Notes under the pieces: model-generated
Told to the model about the DNA's origin: nothing
Database searches by the model: none
What the model saw: the letters and a program-made list of their open reading frames with translations, nothing else
Position numbers and translations under genes: made by a program
Assembly: GCF_019880305.1 (NCBI RefSeq)
Contig: NZ_CP082301.1
Span: 496,001-560,000 of the forward strand
Direction of reading: 5' to 3'
Source: Streptomyces decoyicus
GTDB taxonomy: Bacteria; Actinomycetota; Actinomycetes; Streptomycetales; Streptomycetaceae
Length of the DNA: 64,000 nt
Part shown: positions 46,331-57,026 of the stretch, in pieces
Layout of the letters: every line of letters begins with the position of its first letter
Position numbering within the stretch: position 1 is the first letter of the stretch

Positions 46331-46591
46331 ATGTGGTCGGGCAGGCATGACGATTACTTCGAACAGACCGCGCAGATGATCGCCGAGCAGCTACAGCGCA
46401 ACCGTTCCAGACAGCGCGCCAGAGCCGTCAAGTACAGCAGGGAACAGGCAGAACAGAGCCGCAGAATCGCCCATGAAAACAAGGCCGCCGAACTCGAACG
46501 CCTCGCGGTCCTAGGGCAGATCCCGTACGCCGCGTACAAGGCCGGCGTGGCCGCCCTGGAAGAAGACGGCGACGACTTCACGAGGCAATAG
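46331..46591 (+). CDS. Small hypothetical protein, charged and helical
   Basis: The 86-aa protein starts at ATG 46331 behind GAGGGGGCGAA. It is rich in Arg, Gln and Glu and is probably mostly alpha-helical (QMIAEQLQRNRSRQRARAVK). The C-terminal part (LAVLGQIPYAAYKAGVAALE) resembles a short SHOCT-like helical pair that may mediate oligomerisation. No function is assigned. It stands alone between helR and a convergent gene. Confidence 0.65.
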   Translation: MWSGRHDDYFEQTAQMIAEQLQRNRSRQRARAVKYSREQAEQSRRIAHENKAAELERLAVLGQIPYAAYKAGVAALEEDGDDFTRQ

Positions 46592-46793
46592 CCCTCGGAC
46601 ACTCCGGACCCCCGGCCCACTCCAACGCGGAGTGGACCGCAGCGGTTTGCCGGATACGCCCGGCCGGGGGGCGGGGCCGGCGGCCGCACGACCATGCCCT
46701 CGGCCGGTCGCGCGGGCGGCTCTCCGACGGAGGCCCGGGAGATGCCCCGACGCGGTTTTGAGGCGGTTGAGGCACCGTTCGACGGTGTGCCGG

Positions 46794-47657
46794 TCAGCGG
46801 GCCGGGCCGCTCCAGTAAGCGTCGTCCCAACGTGCCACGTCAGGGCTGAACTCGACCTCGATCCGATGGGCGGCATCGGGCGGCAGCGAGAAGGCGTACT
46901 TGCCGACGGCTTTCCTGCCGGGCAGGACATATCCGGTGATGACCTTCTGACGGCCGCTTCCGTCGATCACCAACTCGGCCGAGGCGCCGTCGGCGTCATT
47001 GACATCGGGCAGGCCGGTCTCGACCTCGATCCGCTCGGTACCGGTGTTGACCACGGTGACCGTGACTTGAACGGCCTTGTTTCCCTTGTCGTGACCGTGG
47101 GCGAATTCGTCCGGGGTGAACGGCGCCGGCTTCGACACCGTGACTTTCAGGCCGTTGCCGAAGGTGTACGGCTCGCCGAAGGACAGGTGACGGGCCTTCT
47201 CCGCTGCTGCCGCCGACTCCTTGGCCTCATCGGCTTCCTTGACCTTCGCACGAGTGCTGTCGACGACATGTTTGACCGCCACCACGGTGAACGCCGCGCT
47301 GCCGGCCGCGATCAGCAGGCCGACGATGCCCAGGACGAGACCGCTGAGGGCCATCGCCCTGTTGGTGGCCAGGCCCTTGCGTGCCTGGCTCAGCCCGACG
47401 GAGCCGAAGATCACGGCCAGCAGGGCCGGCAACCAGGTCATCCAGAACAGGATGATGAACAGGCCCAGGACGACGCCGACCAGACCGAGCACCAGGGCGG
47501 TGATCGCCATACCGTTACGCGGCTGCGAAGCCTGCATCGGCATCGGGTACGGCGGGCGGGGCACGCCACCCGGCTGGGACGGCGGGGCCCACGGATCGTG
47601 GTCCTGCGGCTGAGGGCCCGTAGGCGTGGAGCCGTCGGGAGGTACGGGCGTGGTCAT
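46794..47657 (-). CDS. Membrane protein with DUF4190-like helices and DUF4352-like extracellular domain
   Basis: The 287-aa protein begins with a 45-residue Pro-rich cytoplasmic segment. Two to three helices follow (ITALVLGLVGVVLGLFIILF; LSGLVLGIVGLLIAAGSAAF), then a short coiled linker. The C-terminal Ig-like domain (about 150-287) contains VQVTVTVVNTGTERIEVETG. Proteins of this build are frequent in Streptomyces and face the cell surface; no function is established. The upstream region contains an AT-rich patch near 47704-47722 where the promoter may lie. Confidence 0.75.
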   Translation of the reverse strand: MTTPVPPDGSTPTGPQPQDHDPWAPPSQPGGVPRPPYPMPMQASQPRNGMAITALVLGLVGVVLGLFIILFWMTWLPALLAVIFGSVGLSQARKGLATNRAMALSGLVLGIVGLLIAAGSAAFTVVAVKHVVDSTRAKVKEADEAKESAAAAEKARHLSFGEPYTFGNGLKVTVSKPAPFTPDEFAHGHDKGNKAVQVTVTVVNTGTERIEVETGLPDVNDADGASAELVIDGSGRQKVITGYVLPGRKAVGKYAFSLPPDAAHRIEVEFSPDVARWDDAYWSGPAR

Positions 47658-47858
47658 GCGGATTCCTTCGCGCGAGTCGCTGAACTCGGACCGTACCAGA
47701 CCATTTTCCGTTTTTATTACCTCTCATGGGCGATATCGGTTGCCGGCCGGCCTGCGCCGACGGTGTCGGACCGACGCCCCTGAGAACCCCGAAACCGGCC
47801 CGCTCGACGCCGCCGGGCCCCGGCCTCCTCCCTCCCCCCGCCCTCCCTCTCGTGCTGC

Positions 47859-48845
47859 CTACGGCGCTGTCGTGGCCCCGGCGTACTTCTTGATGAGTTC
47901 GTAGGAGCGAATGCGGTCGCGGAGGTCGTAGACGGGAGTGGTCAGCATCAGTTCGTCTGCTCCGGTCTCGTCGGCCAGTTGCGCAAGCCGTTGAACTACG
48001 GTCTCGGGTGTCCCGACGGCTTGCTGTGCGCGGAAGCCGGCCAGCGCCTGTCGCTCCTCTTCCGTGAAGGGGTGGGCCGCCGCGTCCGCGGGCGTGGGGA
48101 AGGGGATCTCACTCAGGCCTTTGAGGAGACCGGCTTTGACGACGTCCATCGGTCCGACGCGCCACGCGGCTTCTTCTTCCGTCTCGGCACACACGGCCTC
48201 CACGCACACCAGCACCCGAGGTTGCTCGCACCAACGGGACGGGGTGAACGCCGCACGGTAACGGTCCAGCGCCGCAAGGGTGTTGTCCGGCCGGATGTGG
48301 TGTGCGAGGGCGATCGGCAGGCCGAGCCTTCCGGCGAGAGCGGCACCTGCGGTGCTGGAGGCCAGCAGCCATGGCTCCGGCAGCGGGTCGAGTGCGACTT
48401 CGTCGACCAGGAAGGACAGGATCGCGGCTACGTCGTCGTGGTATTCGGCATCCGTCGTCGGTCCGGCTCCGCGGCGCAGTGCGCGCGCGGTGGCCTCGTG
48501 GAAGGTGCCGGGGCCACGGCCGATACCGAGGTCGACACGGCCGCGGTGCAGTGCGGCCAGCGTTCCGAACTGCTCCGCCAGCGTGAGGGGGGCGTGGTTG
48601 GGTGCCAGTACTCCGCCCGAGCCCAGTCGGATGGCCGAGGTCGAGGCGGCAGCGTGCGCGGTCAGCACGACGGGCGGGAAGGCTCCGATGGCGGGCGAGT
48701 GGTGGTGCTCGGCGTACCAGATCCGGTGGTAGCCCAGTTGTTCCAGTCCCTGCGCGAAGGCGGTGGTGTCGCGCAGGGTTTCCACGGGCCGGGTGCCCGT
48801 TTGGACCATCGCGACTTCCAGCGCTGAAAGAGGTACGTCGATCAT
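47859..48845 (-). CDS. LLM-class flavin-dependent oxidoreductase
   Basis: The 328-aa protein is called from ATG 48845 (MIDVPLSALEVAMVQTGTRP). It shows bacterial-luciferase-like features: YHRIWYAEHHHSPAIGAFPP, the GSGGVLAPNHAPLTLAEQFG segment and the RVDLGIGRGPG motif. It is of the single-protein MsnO8-type group that acts on diverse substrates with FMNH2 and oxygen, or uses F420. The substrate is unknown. No flavin reductase is adjacent. Confidence 0.9.
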   Translation of the reverse strand: MIDVPLSALEVAMVQTGTRPVETLRDTTAFAQGLEQLGYHRIWYAEHHHSPAIGAFPPVVLTAHAAASTSAIRLGSGGVLAPNHAPLTLAEQFGTLAALHRGRVDLGIGRGPGTFHEATARALRRGAGPTTDAEYHDDVAAILSFLVDEVALDPLPEPWLLASSTAGAALAGRLGLPIALAHHIRPDNTLAALDRYRAAFTPSRWCEQPRVLVCVEAVCAETEEEAAWRVGPMDVVKAGLLKGLSEIPFPTPADAAAHPFTEEERQALAGFRAQQAVGTPETVVQRLAQLADETGADELMLTTPVYDLRDRIRSYELIKKYAGATTAP

Positions 48846-49056
48846 GCCGTCAGCATAGGATCGCGCGTTCGAGAAGGGGCGGCGGTTTCCTTGTTCACGG
48901 CCGCGGAGTGCAGGGTGGTGCGGCGAGTTGGCGTGCTGCGGGTCGGACCGGTCGCGGGTTTTTCCTGGGCTGCGACACCGCGCGTCAGGCGACAGCCGGA
49001 GGCGCCGGGCCGGCGGGCCTGCCGTACCCACCGGGCGGGTACAGCAGGCCCCGGGC

Positions 49057-50502
49057 TCAACCCGCGTACGTGAATTCGTCGGCCGTGCCGGTGGGCGACG
49101 TGGCCACGCCGACCGTCACGGTGACGTTCACCGTCTTCTCCGGGTCGATCGGCCGCGCCGGCACCGCCGCCGTGATCACCGTCGGGGACGTGACGGTGAC
49201 CGAGCCCGCAACGGTGTCCTTGAACCGTACGACCGCCCCCGAAGCGAACCCCGAGCCGTTGATGGTGACCCGGGTGTCGGCCTTCCCGCTGCGCGGGGCG
49301 ACCCCGCTGACCACCACGGGCGCGGGGCCGTTGTCGTAGGCGAACCTCCCCAGCCCGACGGCGGGCGACGTACCGAGGTTGTTGGTGACACGGACGTCGA
49401 CGATGCCGGTCCCGTCAAGGGCGATGGCGGTGATCCGCATACCGGTCTGGTCCACTTTGAAATCGGTGCACGGGATCGGGCCGAAGTCGACGACGCTGTT
49501 GGCGTCGAACCCGCTGCCGGTGATGACGACCTGCGTATTGCCCTGTCCGGCGGTGGGGTTCACCGCGGTCACCACCGGCCCGGCAGGGACGACGGGCGCC
49601 CCCAGCAGGGTCAGATATGTGGAGTTGGCGTGCTGGAACGCGACCTGGCCCAGGTAGTCGCCGGTGGTCTTGTTGACGAGCTCCTTGTCGTACATCGAGT
49701 AGTTCGCGTTCATCGTTTTGGCGCTTGTGGCGCTGGGCTGGACGTAGGCGTTGCCCTTCCGGAGCAGGTCGATCCCCGTCAGCAGGAGCTTCACCTCTTC
49801 GTTGGCCGCCGGGCCCGGGGGCGGATACCAGCTCTTGGCCGTGGGCAGATCGGCCCAGGCCCGCGGGACCAGGTCGTACGCGTTGACGTAGCGCTCGTTC
49901 AGGCTCCACAGCCGGGAGTCGACGTAATCGGCGAAGCTCTTCAGGCCGGCGGTGGGGGCGGCGAAGGTGACGAGTGCGAACAGCGGTTTGTTCGCTCCCC
50001 AGGTCTGGGCCTGGAGGTACGTGGCCAGCATGGTGGCGATGCAGCCGCCGAGGCTGTGGCCGGTCACGTAGACCACCGGCTGGGGCATGGGCGGCCGGGC
50101 CGAGAGGGCGGCGGCGAGTGCCTGCTTGAGGGTCGCGTTGGTAGGGACGGCGACGCCCGGCGAGCCGGGCCGGTCCTCGGGTGCCTGCCCGGCGGCCGCC
50201 CCGGTGATGCCGCGCGCGGTGGCGACCTGGGTGAACGCGGCCATGGCGCCGGACGAGACGGCGACGTTCGACGATCCGCCGGCGGTGAAGGGCACCACCG
50301 TGCCGACGCCGAAGTCCTCCATCATGTCGGTCGGATTGTCGATCGTCCCGCGGACGGCCACGGCGAACTGGTTGGAGCCGTCGGAGTTCCACGCGATGTA
50401 CACGAGGTTCGCGTTGTCCGGGCTGAGCGCCAGCCACATCAGCTGCCATGTGCCGTGAGTGGCGAGTGTGACGTCCTTCAGCTGGGCGGTGATGCCGCGC
50501 AT
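49057..50502 (-). CDS. Class-3 lipase family protein with IPT/TIG repeats, N-terminus uncertain
   Basis: From ATG 50502 the protein has 481 aa. The lipase_3 nucleophile elbow is GHSLGGCIATMLATY, with Asp and His residues later in YVNAYDLVPRAW. Two IPT/TIG Ig-like repeats occupy about 320-480 (VNPTAGQGNTQVVITGSGFD; VAPRSGKADTRVTINGSGFA). The same frame runs upstream as DPAPLGETLQEQAQ, whereas the only good start (ATG 50583, MTLSALAATAA) is in another frame, so the 5' end may carry a frameshift near 50545. No signal peptide is seen. Confidence 0.75.
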   Translation of the reverse strand: MRGITAQLKDVTLATHGTWQLMWLALSPDNANLVYIAWNSDGSNQFAVAVRGTIDNPTDMMEDFGVGTVVPFTAGGSSNVAVSSGAMAAFTQVATARGITGAAAGQAPEDRPGSPGVAVPTNATLKQALAAALSARPPMPQPVVYVTGHSLGGCIATMLATYLQAQTWGANKPLFALVTFAAPTAGLKSFADYVDSRLWSLNERYVNAYDLVPRAWADLPTAKSWYPPPGPAANEEVKLLLTGIDLLRKGNAYVQPSATSAKTMNANYSMYDKELVNKTTGDYLGQVAFQHANSTYLTLLGAPVVPAGPVVTAVNPTAGQGNTQVVITGSGFDANSVVDFGPIPCTDFKVDQTGMRITAIALDGTGIVDVRVTNNLGTSPAVGLGRFAYDNGPAPVVVSGVAPRSGKADTRVTINGSGFASGAVVRFKDTVAGSVTVTSPTVITAAVPARPIDPEKTVNVTVTVGVATSPTGTADEFTYAG

Positions 50503-50607
50503 GGCGCGCTGGGCCTGCTCTTGCAGGGTTTCCCCGAGGGGCGCGGGGTCGCCGCCGTGGCGGCGAGTGCGGAGAGGGTCATGGTGACCTGGGCGGGGGT
50601 TTTGCGG

Positions 50608-50656
50608 CACGCGGAAGCGGCACGCGGAAGCGGCACGCGGAAGCGGCACGCGGAAA
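50608..50656. repeat. 13-bp tandem repeat next to the argG terminator
   Basis: CACGCGGAAGCGG is repeated in tandem at 50608-50620, 50621-50633 and 50634-50646, with a partial fourth copy. It lies between the presumed 5' end of the lipase gene and the terminator hairpin. Confidence 0.8.
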
Positions 50657-50695
50657 GGCCGGCTCGACGCCGTGGGCGCCGAGCCGGCCTTTCCG
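50651..50695 (-). terminator. Terminator after argG
   Basis: Arms 50651-50666 (CGGAAAGGCCGGCTCG) and 50680-50695 pair perfectly over 16 bp around a 13-base loop. It begins 50 bp beyond the argG stop on the minus strand, isolating argG from the lipase gene. Confidence 0.88.
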
Positions 50696-50744
50696 GTGGT
50701 GCATCCCCCTCAGGGGTGTCGAGCCTTCCGCTCAACGGGGCGGG

Positions 50745-52227
<1,483 letters not shown>

Positions 52228-52429
52228 GTTTGGGCCGCCGTCTTGGTGACGGACGAGTGTGTGCGTCCGAGTGTGTACGTCTGCCGGGCCGGGAGAGCGC
52301 GCGTCCGAAGGCAGGTGAGACAGGTATAAGGGGGACGCCGGGCAGACAGACACGCCTCAGCGACCGGTCCGCTTCTCCGGGGCGCCGGCCCGGGTCGTCG
52401 CGGCGCCGGGCTTACGGACGGGATCACTC

Positions 52430-52510
52430 CGATCCCTGCGATCCCTGCGACCCCTGCGATGCCTGCGATGCCTGCGATGCCTGCGATGCCTGCGATGCCT
52501 GCGATGCCTG
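52430..52510. repeat. 9-bp tandem array (CGATGCCTG)
   Basis: Nine copies of a 9-bp unit run from 52430 to 52510: three variants (CGATCCCTG, CGATCCCTG, CGACCCCTG) and then six perfect CGATGCCTG. The unit is a multiple of three, so all frames stay open through it, but no start or ribosome site supports a gene. The stretch 52228-52586 otherwise holds no gene I can support. Confidence 0.9.
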
Positions 52511-52586
52511 CGACGATGGAGCGGACCTCCTCGTGGCGGCCGTGGCGACGAAGACCGGCGCGCCCGCAGTTCTTCCTCCCGGCTGA

Positions 52587-52994
52587 TCAGACGATGCCGG
52601 TCAATCCCTCGATCGCCGTCCGGGCCCACTCCTGTGCCCCCACCGCCGTACCGGTCACCACTCCGGTCGCGACCGGGGCCAGCGCCCCCTTGAGCATGCC
52701 GAGCGCACGGCGGAGCCTGCCTTCCGCGGGAGGGTCCGGCTGGGTGATCGTCGCGAGGACCTCTCTGGCCGCGGACTCGGTGTCCTCGCGGTCCTGATCG
52801 GCGAGGCCTGCCTGGGGCAGCTGCCGGAGCAGGTCGGTGACCAGCTCGGCGAGTGCCTCGAAGCCCGGGGCGACGGTGCTGTTGTTCTGCTGGTTCTGGG
52901 TGACGTTGTCGTTGTTCCAGGCGAACTGAGCGCCTGAGACCTCGGCGTGGAACACGGGCCCGTCGTAGTTGTTGACGTTCTGTGGCTCGCTCAT
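52587..52994 (-). CDS. Small helical protein sharing the NNYxGPVFHA segment with its operon partner
   Basis: The 135-aa protein overlaps the beta-helix gene by 4 bp. Residues 7-37 contain NNYDGPVFHAEVSGAQFAWN and TQNQQN, nearly the same as the C-terminus of the upstream protein. The rest is predicted helical: two helices around PGFEALAELVTDLLRQLPQA and DREDTESAAREVLATI, then a glycine-rich apolar stretch LAPVATGVVTGTAVGAQEWA that might touch a membrane. I do not recognise a named family. Coupled translation suggests that the two proteins act together. Confidence 0.75.
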   Translation of the reverse strand: MSEPQNVNNYDGPVFHAEVSGAQFAWNNDNVTQNQQNNSTVAPGFEALAELVTDLLRQLPQAGLADQDREDTESAAREVLATITQPDPPAEGRLRRALGMLKGALAPVATGVVTGTAVGAQEWARTAIEGLTGIV

Positions 52995-54697
52995 GTGCGG
53001 TTACCGTCCTCATTCGTCTGCTGCTGGGTGGCGTTGTTGCTGTTCCAGGCCAGCTGAGCACCGTGGACCGCGGCGTGGAAGACCGGGCCGTAGTAATTGT
53101 TGACGATGGTCGGGGGAAGCTCGACCGGCTCGGTGACCTGCTTGACGACCGGCAGCGACGTGCGGAGCGAGACCAGGTCGACGCGGCCGTTGTCCTGTAC
53201 GGCCACCCCTCGTGTTCCTTGCACCGAACAGTCCACCAGCCGACCGCCGCACGAGTCGTCGAAGCTCGCCCCCGCGGCCGCGCAGTCGACGAACTCGCTG
53301 TTCACGACATCGAGGTAGGCGTCGTCCTTTCCGCAGAGGCCGAACGCCTCCGAGCCGGTCACGGTGAGGTTTTTCGCGACGAGTCTCCCCTTGCCGAAGG
53401 CGATGGCCCCACCGGCGCTCACCGCTTCGACGTCACAGTCGTGCACGAACAGCTGAGCGTCCTCGCCGACGCCGAAGCCCAGCACGCCGCGCTCCGCCGC
53501 CACTTCTTTGAGCGTGACCCGGGACTGGCCGAGGACGGCCACCGCGGCCATGTCGAAGCCACGGAACACCGCGTCGGTGACATCGGCCGTCGTGCCTCCG
53601 TTGCCCCGGGTCTCCACGCCCGACGGGCAGCGCTCCACACGGACTTGCTCGAACACGGCCCTGGACTCGTCGAGGACCCGCAGTGCGGTACCCGTCAGGT
53701 CCTCGATGTCCACCCGGGTGAAGCGGCCTCTGGCGGCGTCGGTGACGGCAATACCGACGTTTCCTCGCGCAATGCGGCAGCCGTGGACCTCCGGAGCGCC
53801 GCCCTTGGTCGAGAACACCGCGACGTTGCCCGCGTCGAGGACCTCACAGTCCTCGAACCTGCCACGGCCCGAGGTCTGGACGTTGATGCCGGTGTCGCGA
53901 CACTCGGTGAACGCGCAGCCGCGCACCACCGGGTCGGCACCACTCGCCACTCCGATCCCATGTTCCGCATCGGTGACGCGCGTGCCGTCCACGGAGCCCC
54001 TGGACTGCTCGATGAACATGACTGCCTCCGCGTGCACGGCATTGATCGCGCAGCCGCTCACGGAGAGTTCCGCCCGTGTGTCGGCCATGATGGCCGCCTT
54101 TCCGGTGGCGGTCAGCTCGCACCCGGTGACCTGGGCCCGCGCATCGCTGACGCGCACGCCGTGGATCCTGCTGCCCCCGATCCAGCTGTCACGGACCGAG
54201 ACATCGGCGCCTTCGATCACCGCGACAGCATTGTCGGCGGCGTCGGTGAACCGGCACCGTTCGACGAGCCCGCCGGACCCGGAAAAGAGGGTCCGGCCAT
54301 AAAGGATCACGCTGTCCCGCAGCGTCACGGAGGTGTTCGGCCTCGCGTGCACGCTGACACCGTTGTGCGCGCGGACCTCCGAGTGTTCGAGCGTGAGCGT
54401 TCCCGCATGGCAGCCGACGACGTCGGCATCGCGGCCGATCAGCACGAGGCCGTGGACACGAACCGACCCGAAGGCGTCGAGGACGGCACCGCTGGGCCGG
54501 CTCACCACCACGGATCCCGAGCCGCCGATCGCGGCCAACTGGACCTCGCCGCGGACCGTGAGCGCCTCCTCGTAGCGGCCGGGCGCGATCTCGACCAGCG
54601 CCGCTCGGCCCCGTCCGGCCGCAGCGGCGAGGGCGGACGTGATGTCGGGATAAGCACGACGACCACCGCCCGGCGAGACCAAGTACTTCGCGACCAT
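52991..54697 (-). CDS. Right-handed parallel beta-helix repeat protein
   Basis: The 568-aa protein is called from ATG 54697 behind GGGGGAG. It begins MVAKYLVSPGGGRRAYPDIT, a pectate-lyase-like N-terminal cap, and then has about 18 turns of roughly 23 residues with patterns such as VSVRDSWIGGSRIHGVRVSD and PVVRGCAFTECRDTGINVQT. No signal peptide is seen, so it is probably cytoplasmic. The C-terminal 37 residues contain NNYYGPVFHAAVHGAQLAWN, shared with the next gene. Related beta-helix proteins in Streptomyces sometimes accompany AAA ATPases, but none is here. Catalytic function is not evident. Confidence 0.85.
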   Translation of the reverse strand: MVAKYLVSPGGGRRAYPDITSALAAAAGRGRAALVEIAPGRYEEALTVRGEVQLAAIGGSGSVVVSRPSGAVLDAFGSVRVHGLVLIGRDADVVGCHAGTLTLEHSEVRAHNGVSVHARPNTSVTLRDSVILYGRTLFSGSGGLVERCRFTDAADNAVAVIEGADVSVRDSWIGGSRIHGVRVSDARAQVTGCELTATGKAAIMADTRAELSVSGCAINAVHAEAVMFIEQSRGSVDGTRVTDAEHGIGVASGADPVVRGCAFTECRDTGINVQTSGRGRFEDCEVLDAGNVAVFSTKGGAPEVHGCRIARGNVGIAVTDAARGRFTRVDIEDLTGTALRVLDESRAVFEQVRVERCPSGVETRGNGGTTADVTDAVFRGFDMAAVAVLGQSRVTLKEVAAERGVLGFGVGEDAQLFVHDCDVEAVSAGGAIAFGKGRLVAKNLTVTGSEAFGLCGKDDAYLDVVNSEFVDCAAAGASFDDSCGGRLVDCSVQGTRGVAVQDNGRVDLVSLRTSLPVVKQVTEPVELPPTIVNNYYGPVFHAAVHGAQLAWNSNNATQQQTNEDGNRT

Positions 54698-54942
54698 TCC
54701 CGCCTTCTCCCCCACGCCGCTCGCTTGGAGCCGCCGATGCTACCCGAGCAGCTGAACGGCGGCGGCTACTACGCACGTTGACGCCCACCATGGCCTCTGC
54801 AAGCCCATACCCCGCCGTCGGGAGCCTGCCTCAACCGCCGACCGTTGTTGCTGTTGCCTTCCTGCACGGCGGGGCGGGTCGGAGCGGGGTGGGGCGGAGC
54901 GGGGCGGGGCGGGGCGACAGAGGCCGGCTCGCAGGAAGGCTC

Positions 54943-54998
54943 GTGCGGATGCGGACGCGATTGCGGACGCGATTGCGGACGCGATTGCGAATGCGGAT
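54943..54998. repeat. 12-bp tandem repeat (GCGGACGCGATT)
   Basis: Three perfect 12-bp copies run 54951-54986, with degenerate copies on both sides. The region 54698-55146 contains only this and a GGGGCGGAGC-type G-rich tract at about 54868-54915; no gene is seen. Confidence 0.85.
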
Positions 54999-55146
54999 GC
55001 GGCTCCGCTGACGCGAAGGGGCGGTCTCTGCCTCATTCCCGTCCCGCAGGCGGCGCCGGCGCGGAAATCAGACCCACACCGGCAGACCCCCACCGACAGT
55101 CCCGGCCCGGCACACCCGCACCAGCGCATGTACCCCCTGGCGCGGC

Positions 55147-55695
55147 CTAGCTGCTGGCGCCGCGTCGCAGTTGTGCCGAAAGGTGGTGTTGCAGCGGCCG
55201 GCCGACTGCCGCGAGATCGTGGACGAAGGTGAGCGTGTCCTCGTCGGTCAGGGTGTAGCGGCGGCGGGTGGCGTTGACCTCCTTGGCGGTGGGGGCGAGA
55301 GCCACCTCATGGGTGGTGAGGTCGACCGCTCCATCGTCTGCACGGCCGACCGAGATCTCCGCGATGCCGGTGGGCTGGGTGATCAATGCTTCCACCCGCC
55401 CATCGGGCTGTAGCCGCCACCAGCCGCTCTCCCGGGCCGACGGCCGCAGCGGGGTGTCGTCCGCATCGAGCAGCCAGGCGCGCGCTTCGTAGTGGAGGAA
55501 GGGACGCCCGTCATGGCTGAAGGTGACCTCCTGCGCGTACACGAACTCCTCGGTCAGCGTCGGGTACCCGCCACGGCCCCGGCCGACCCAGGTGCCCAGG
55601 AGCCCGATCACCGGCGCGAGCAGTGCGTGCGGCGCAGGTGCTTCGTCCGGTCGCAAGGCGTCGGGATACGGGTGCTTCGGGGTGTGGCCGGACAT
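55147..55695 (-). CDS. Nitrobindin-like FABP-family heme protein
   Basis: The 182-aa protein starts at ATG 55695. It has the N-terminal [15 protein letters not shown] motif (GxWxGxG) and the [20 protein letters not shown] segment of the bacterial nitrobindins (DUF1794). The family is a 10-stranded beta-barrel that binds ferric heme and reacts with peroxynitrite or NO. Near the C-terminus the [11 protein letters not shown] segment carries the expected His. No partner is adjacent. Confidence 0.9.
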   Translation of the reverse strand: MSGHTPKHPYPDALRPDEAPAPHALLAPVIGLLGTWVGRGRGGYPTLTEEFVYAQEVTFSHDGRPFLHYEARAWLLDADDTPLRPSARESGWWRLQPDGRVEALITQPTGIAEISVGRADDGAVDLTTHEVALAPTAKEVNATRRRYTLTDEDTLTFVHDLAAVGRPLQHHLSAQLRRGASS

Positions 55696-56080
55696 GATGT
55701 GCGCTCCTGGGTCGAGGCGGGTGCCGGGTGGCAGCCTAGGACGTCGATCCGCCGACGCGCCGGGCAGCGGAGGGCGCGCCGTGCGGTTACTGCGTACGGA
55801 CACGGTGGAGCCGGCTCCGCCGCATCCTCCGTACGCGCTCCCAGGGCGAGGGGGCAAGGAGGCAAGGGGGCCGGCTGACCGAGTGGCTCTGTGGCTTCAA
55901 CCCGCCTCGTCGGCAGGGCCATTAGGGCAAAGTCCTGGCCTCGCCGCCTTGTTGGTGTGGCACTTGTCCGTCACCTGCACCCGGTTGCTGCGCGCCCTCG
56001 GGCGATGAGGGCTGGTCACGGCGATCTGCAGGCACCTCGCTCGTCCGGTCCGGCGACCGTGAGGCACCTGGCCCGCCTCC
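55696..56080. other. Intergenic region without recognised gene
   Basis: This 385-bp stretch between the nitrobindin-like gene and the alpha/beta hydrolase gene (both minus strand) shows open frames only of the high-GC shadow type. I see no repeat or strong palindrome in it. Confidence 0.5.
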
Positions 56081-56872
56081 CTATCCGTTCAGCAGACTAC
56101 GGAGGCGGTTTGCGACGGCCGCCGGCTGCTCCGTCGGCGCATCGTGCCCGGACGTCACCTGTGTCAGACGGCTTCCTGTGATGCCTTGTGCGAGAGCGGT
56201 GGAGTGGTCCGGGGTGACGAGGATGTCGTTGGACGCGGCGATCACGAGGGTGCGGACGCTGAGCTCTCGCAGTTCGGCCCGGACGTCGATGCGCAGGGCG
56301 AGGTCGATGTGCTGCCGTGTGCCCGGCGGCAGAGCGGCAGCGGTCTCCCTGGCCAGACGGTCGAGGTCCGAGGTGTCCAGCTGGTCGAGCGCGGCCGGAC
56401 CGCAGGAGAGCTGAAGGAGGTACCGGCCCAGCAGGGTGGGCTCGGCGTCCATCAGTTGTTGCCAGTTGCGCAGGGCCATACGCAGCCGGGTGTCGGGGCG
56501 GGCGAAGCCGGTCAGCAGGGCCAGCGCGGTGACCTCGGCAGGGTGGCGTACGGCATGCCGTACGGCGATGGCGCTGCCCATGGAGTATCCGACGACCGCA
56601 TAGCGTTCGAGTCCGGCCTGTGCGGCTGTCAGGGCAATGCTGTCGGCGAGGGTGTCCAGCTGGAGCGGCCCCTCGGGCAGGGCGCTGCCGCCCGAACCCG
56701 GGTTGTCGATCAGGAGGACCCGGTGCTGCGAGGCCAGGTGTTCGGGGAGGCTGCCCCAACTGGTGGCGCCGCTCCCTCCTGCACCGTGGACCAGGACCAC
56801 GGGGCTGCCCTGGCCCTGCTCGGTGTAGTGCAGAACGGCAGGGCGCTCGGCGGGGACGGCGGCGTCGGGCAC
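56081..56872 (-). CDS. Alpha/beta-hydrolase
   Basis: The 263-aa protein has the oxyanion HGAGGSG loop near residue 29, the nucleophile elbow GYSMGSAIA (Ser near 95), the acid in LVIAASNDILVTPDHS and the catalytic His in VTSGHDAPTEQ. This is the standard cytosolic fold of esterases, epoxide hydrolases and C-C hydrolases; no signal peptide. The substrate is unknown and no pathway neighbours exist. Confidence 0.88.
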   Translation of the reverse strand: MPDAAVPAERPAVLHYTEQGQGSPVVLVHGAGGSGATSWGSLPEHLASQHRVLLIDNPGSGGSALPEGPLQLDTLADSIALTAAQAGLERYAVVGYSMGSAIAVRHAVRHPAEVTALALLTGFARPDTRLRMALRNWQQLMDAEPTLLGRYLLQLSCGPAALDQLDTSDLDRLARETAAALPPGTRQHIDLALRIDVRAELRELSVRTLVIAASNDILVTPDHSTALAQGITGSRLTQVTSGHDAPTEQPAAVANRLRSLLNG

Positions 56873-57026
56873 GGGGGGTCTCCTTTGTCCGGGGCGGGCC
56901 GGGCAGGCCAGTTACACCGTAGGTGTCGACCGCTGTGCACGAGCAACCAGGTCAGGGGCCGGCTGAACACTTTCCGACGGCGGCACACCGTCGCTGCGCC
57001 CACCCGAGCGGAGCCCGACCGTCGCC

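Noticed and set aside
52430..52510. CRISPR-like array
   Set aside because: The units are 9 bp with no spacers; it is a simple tandem repeat.
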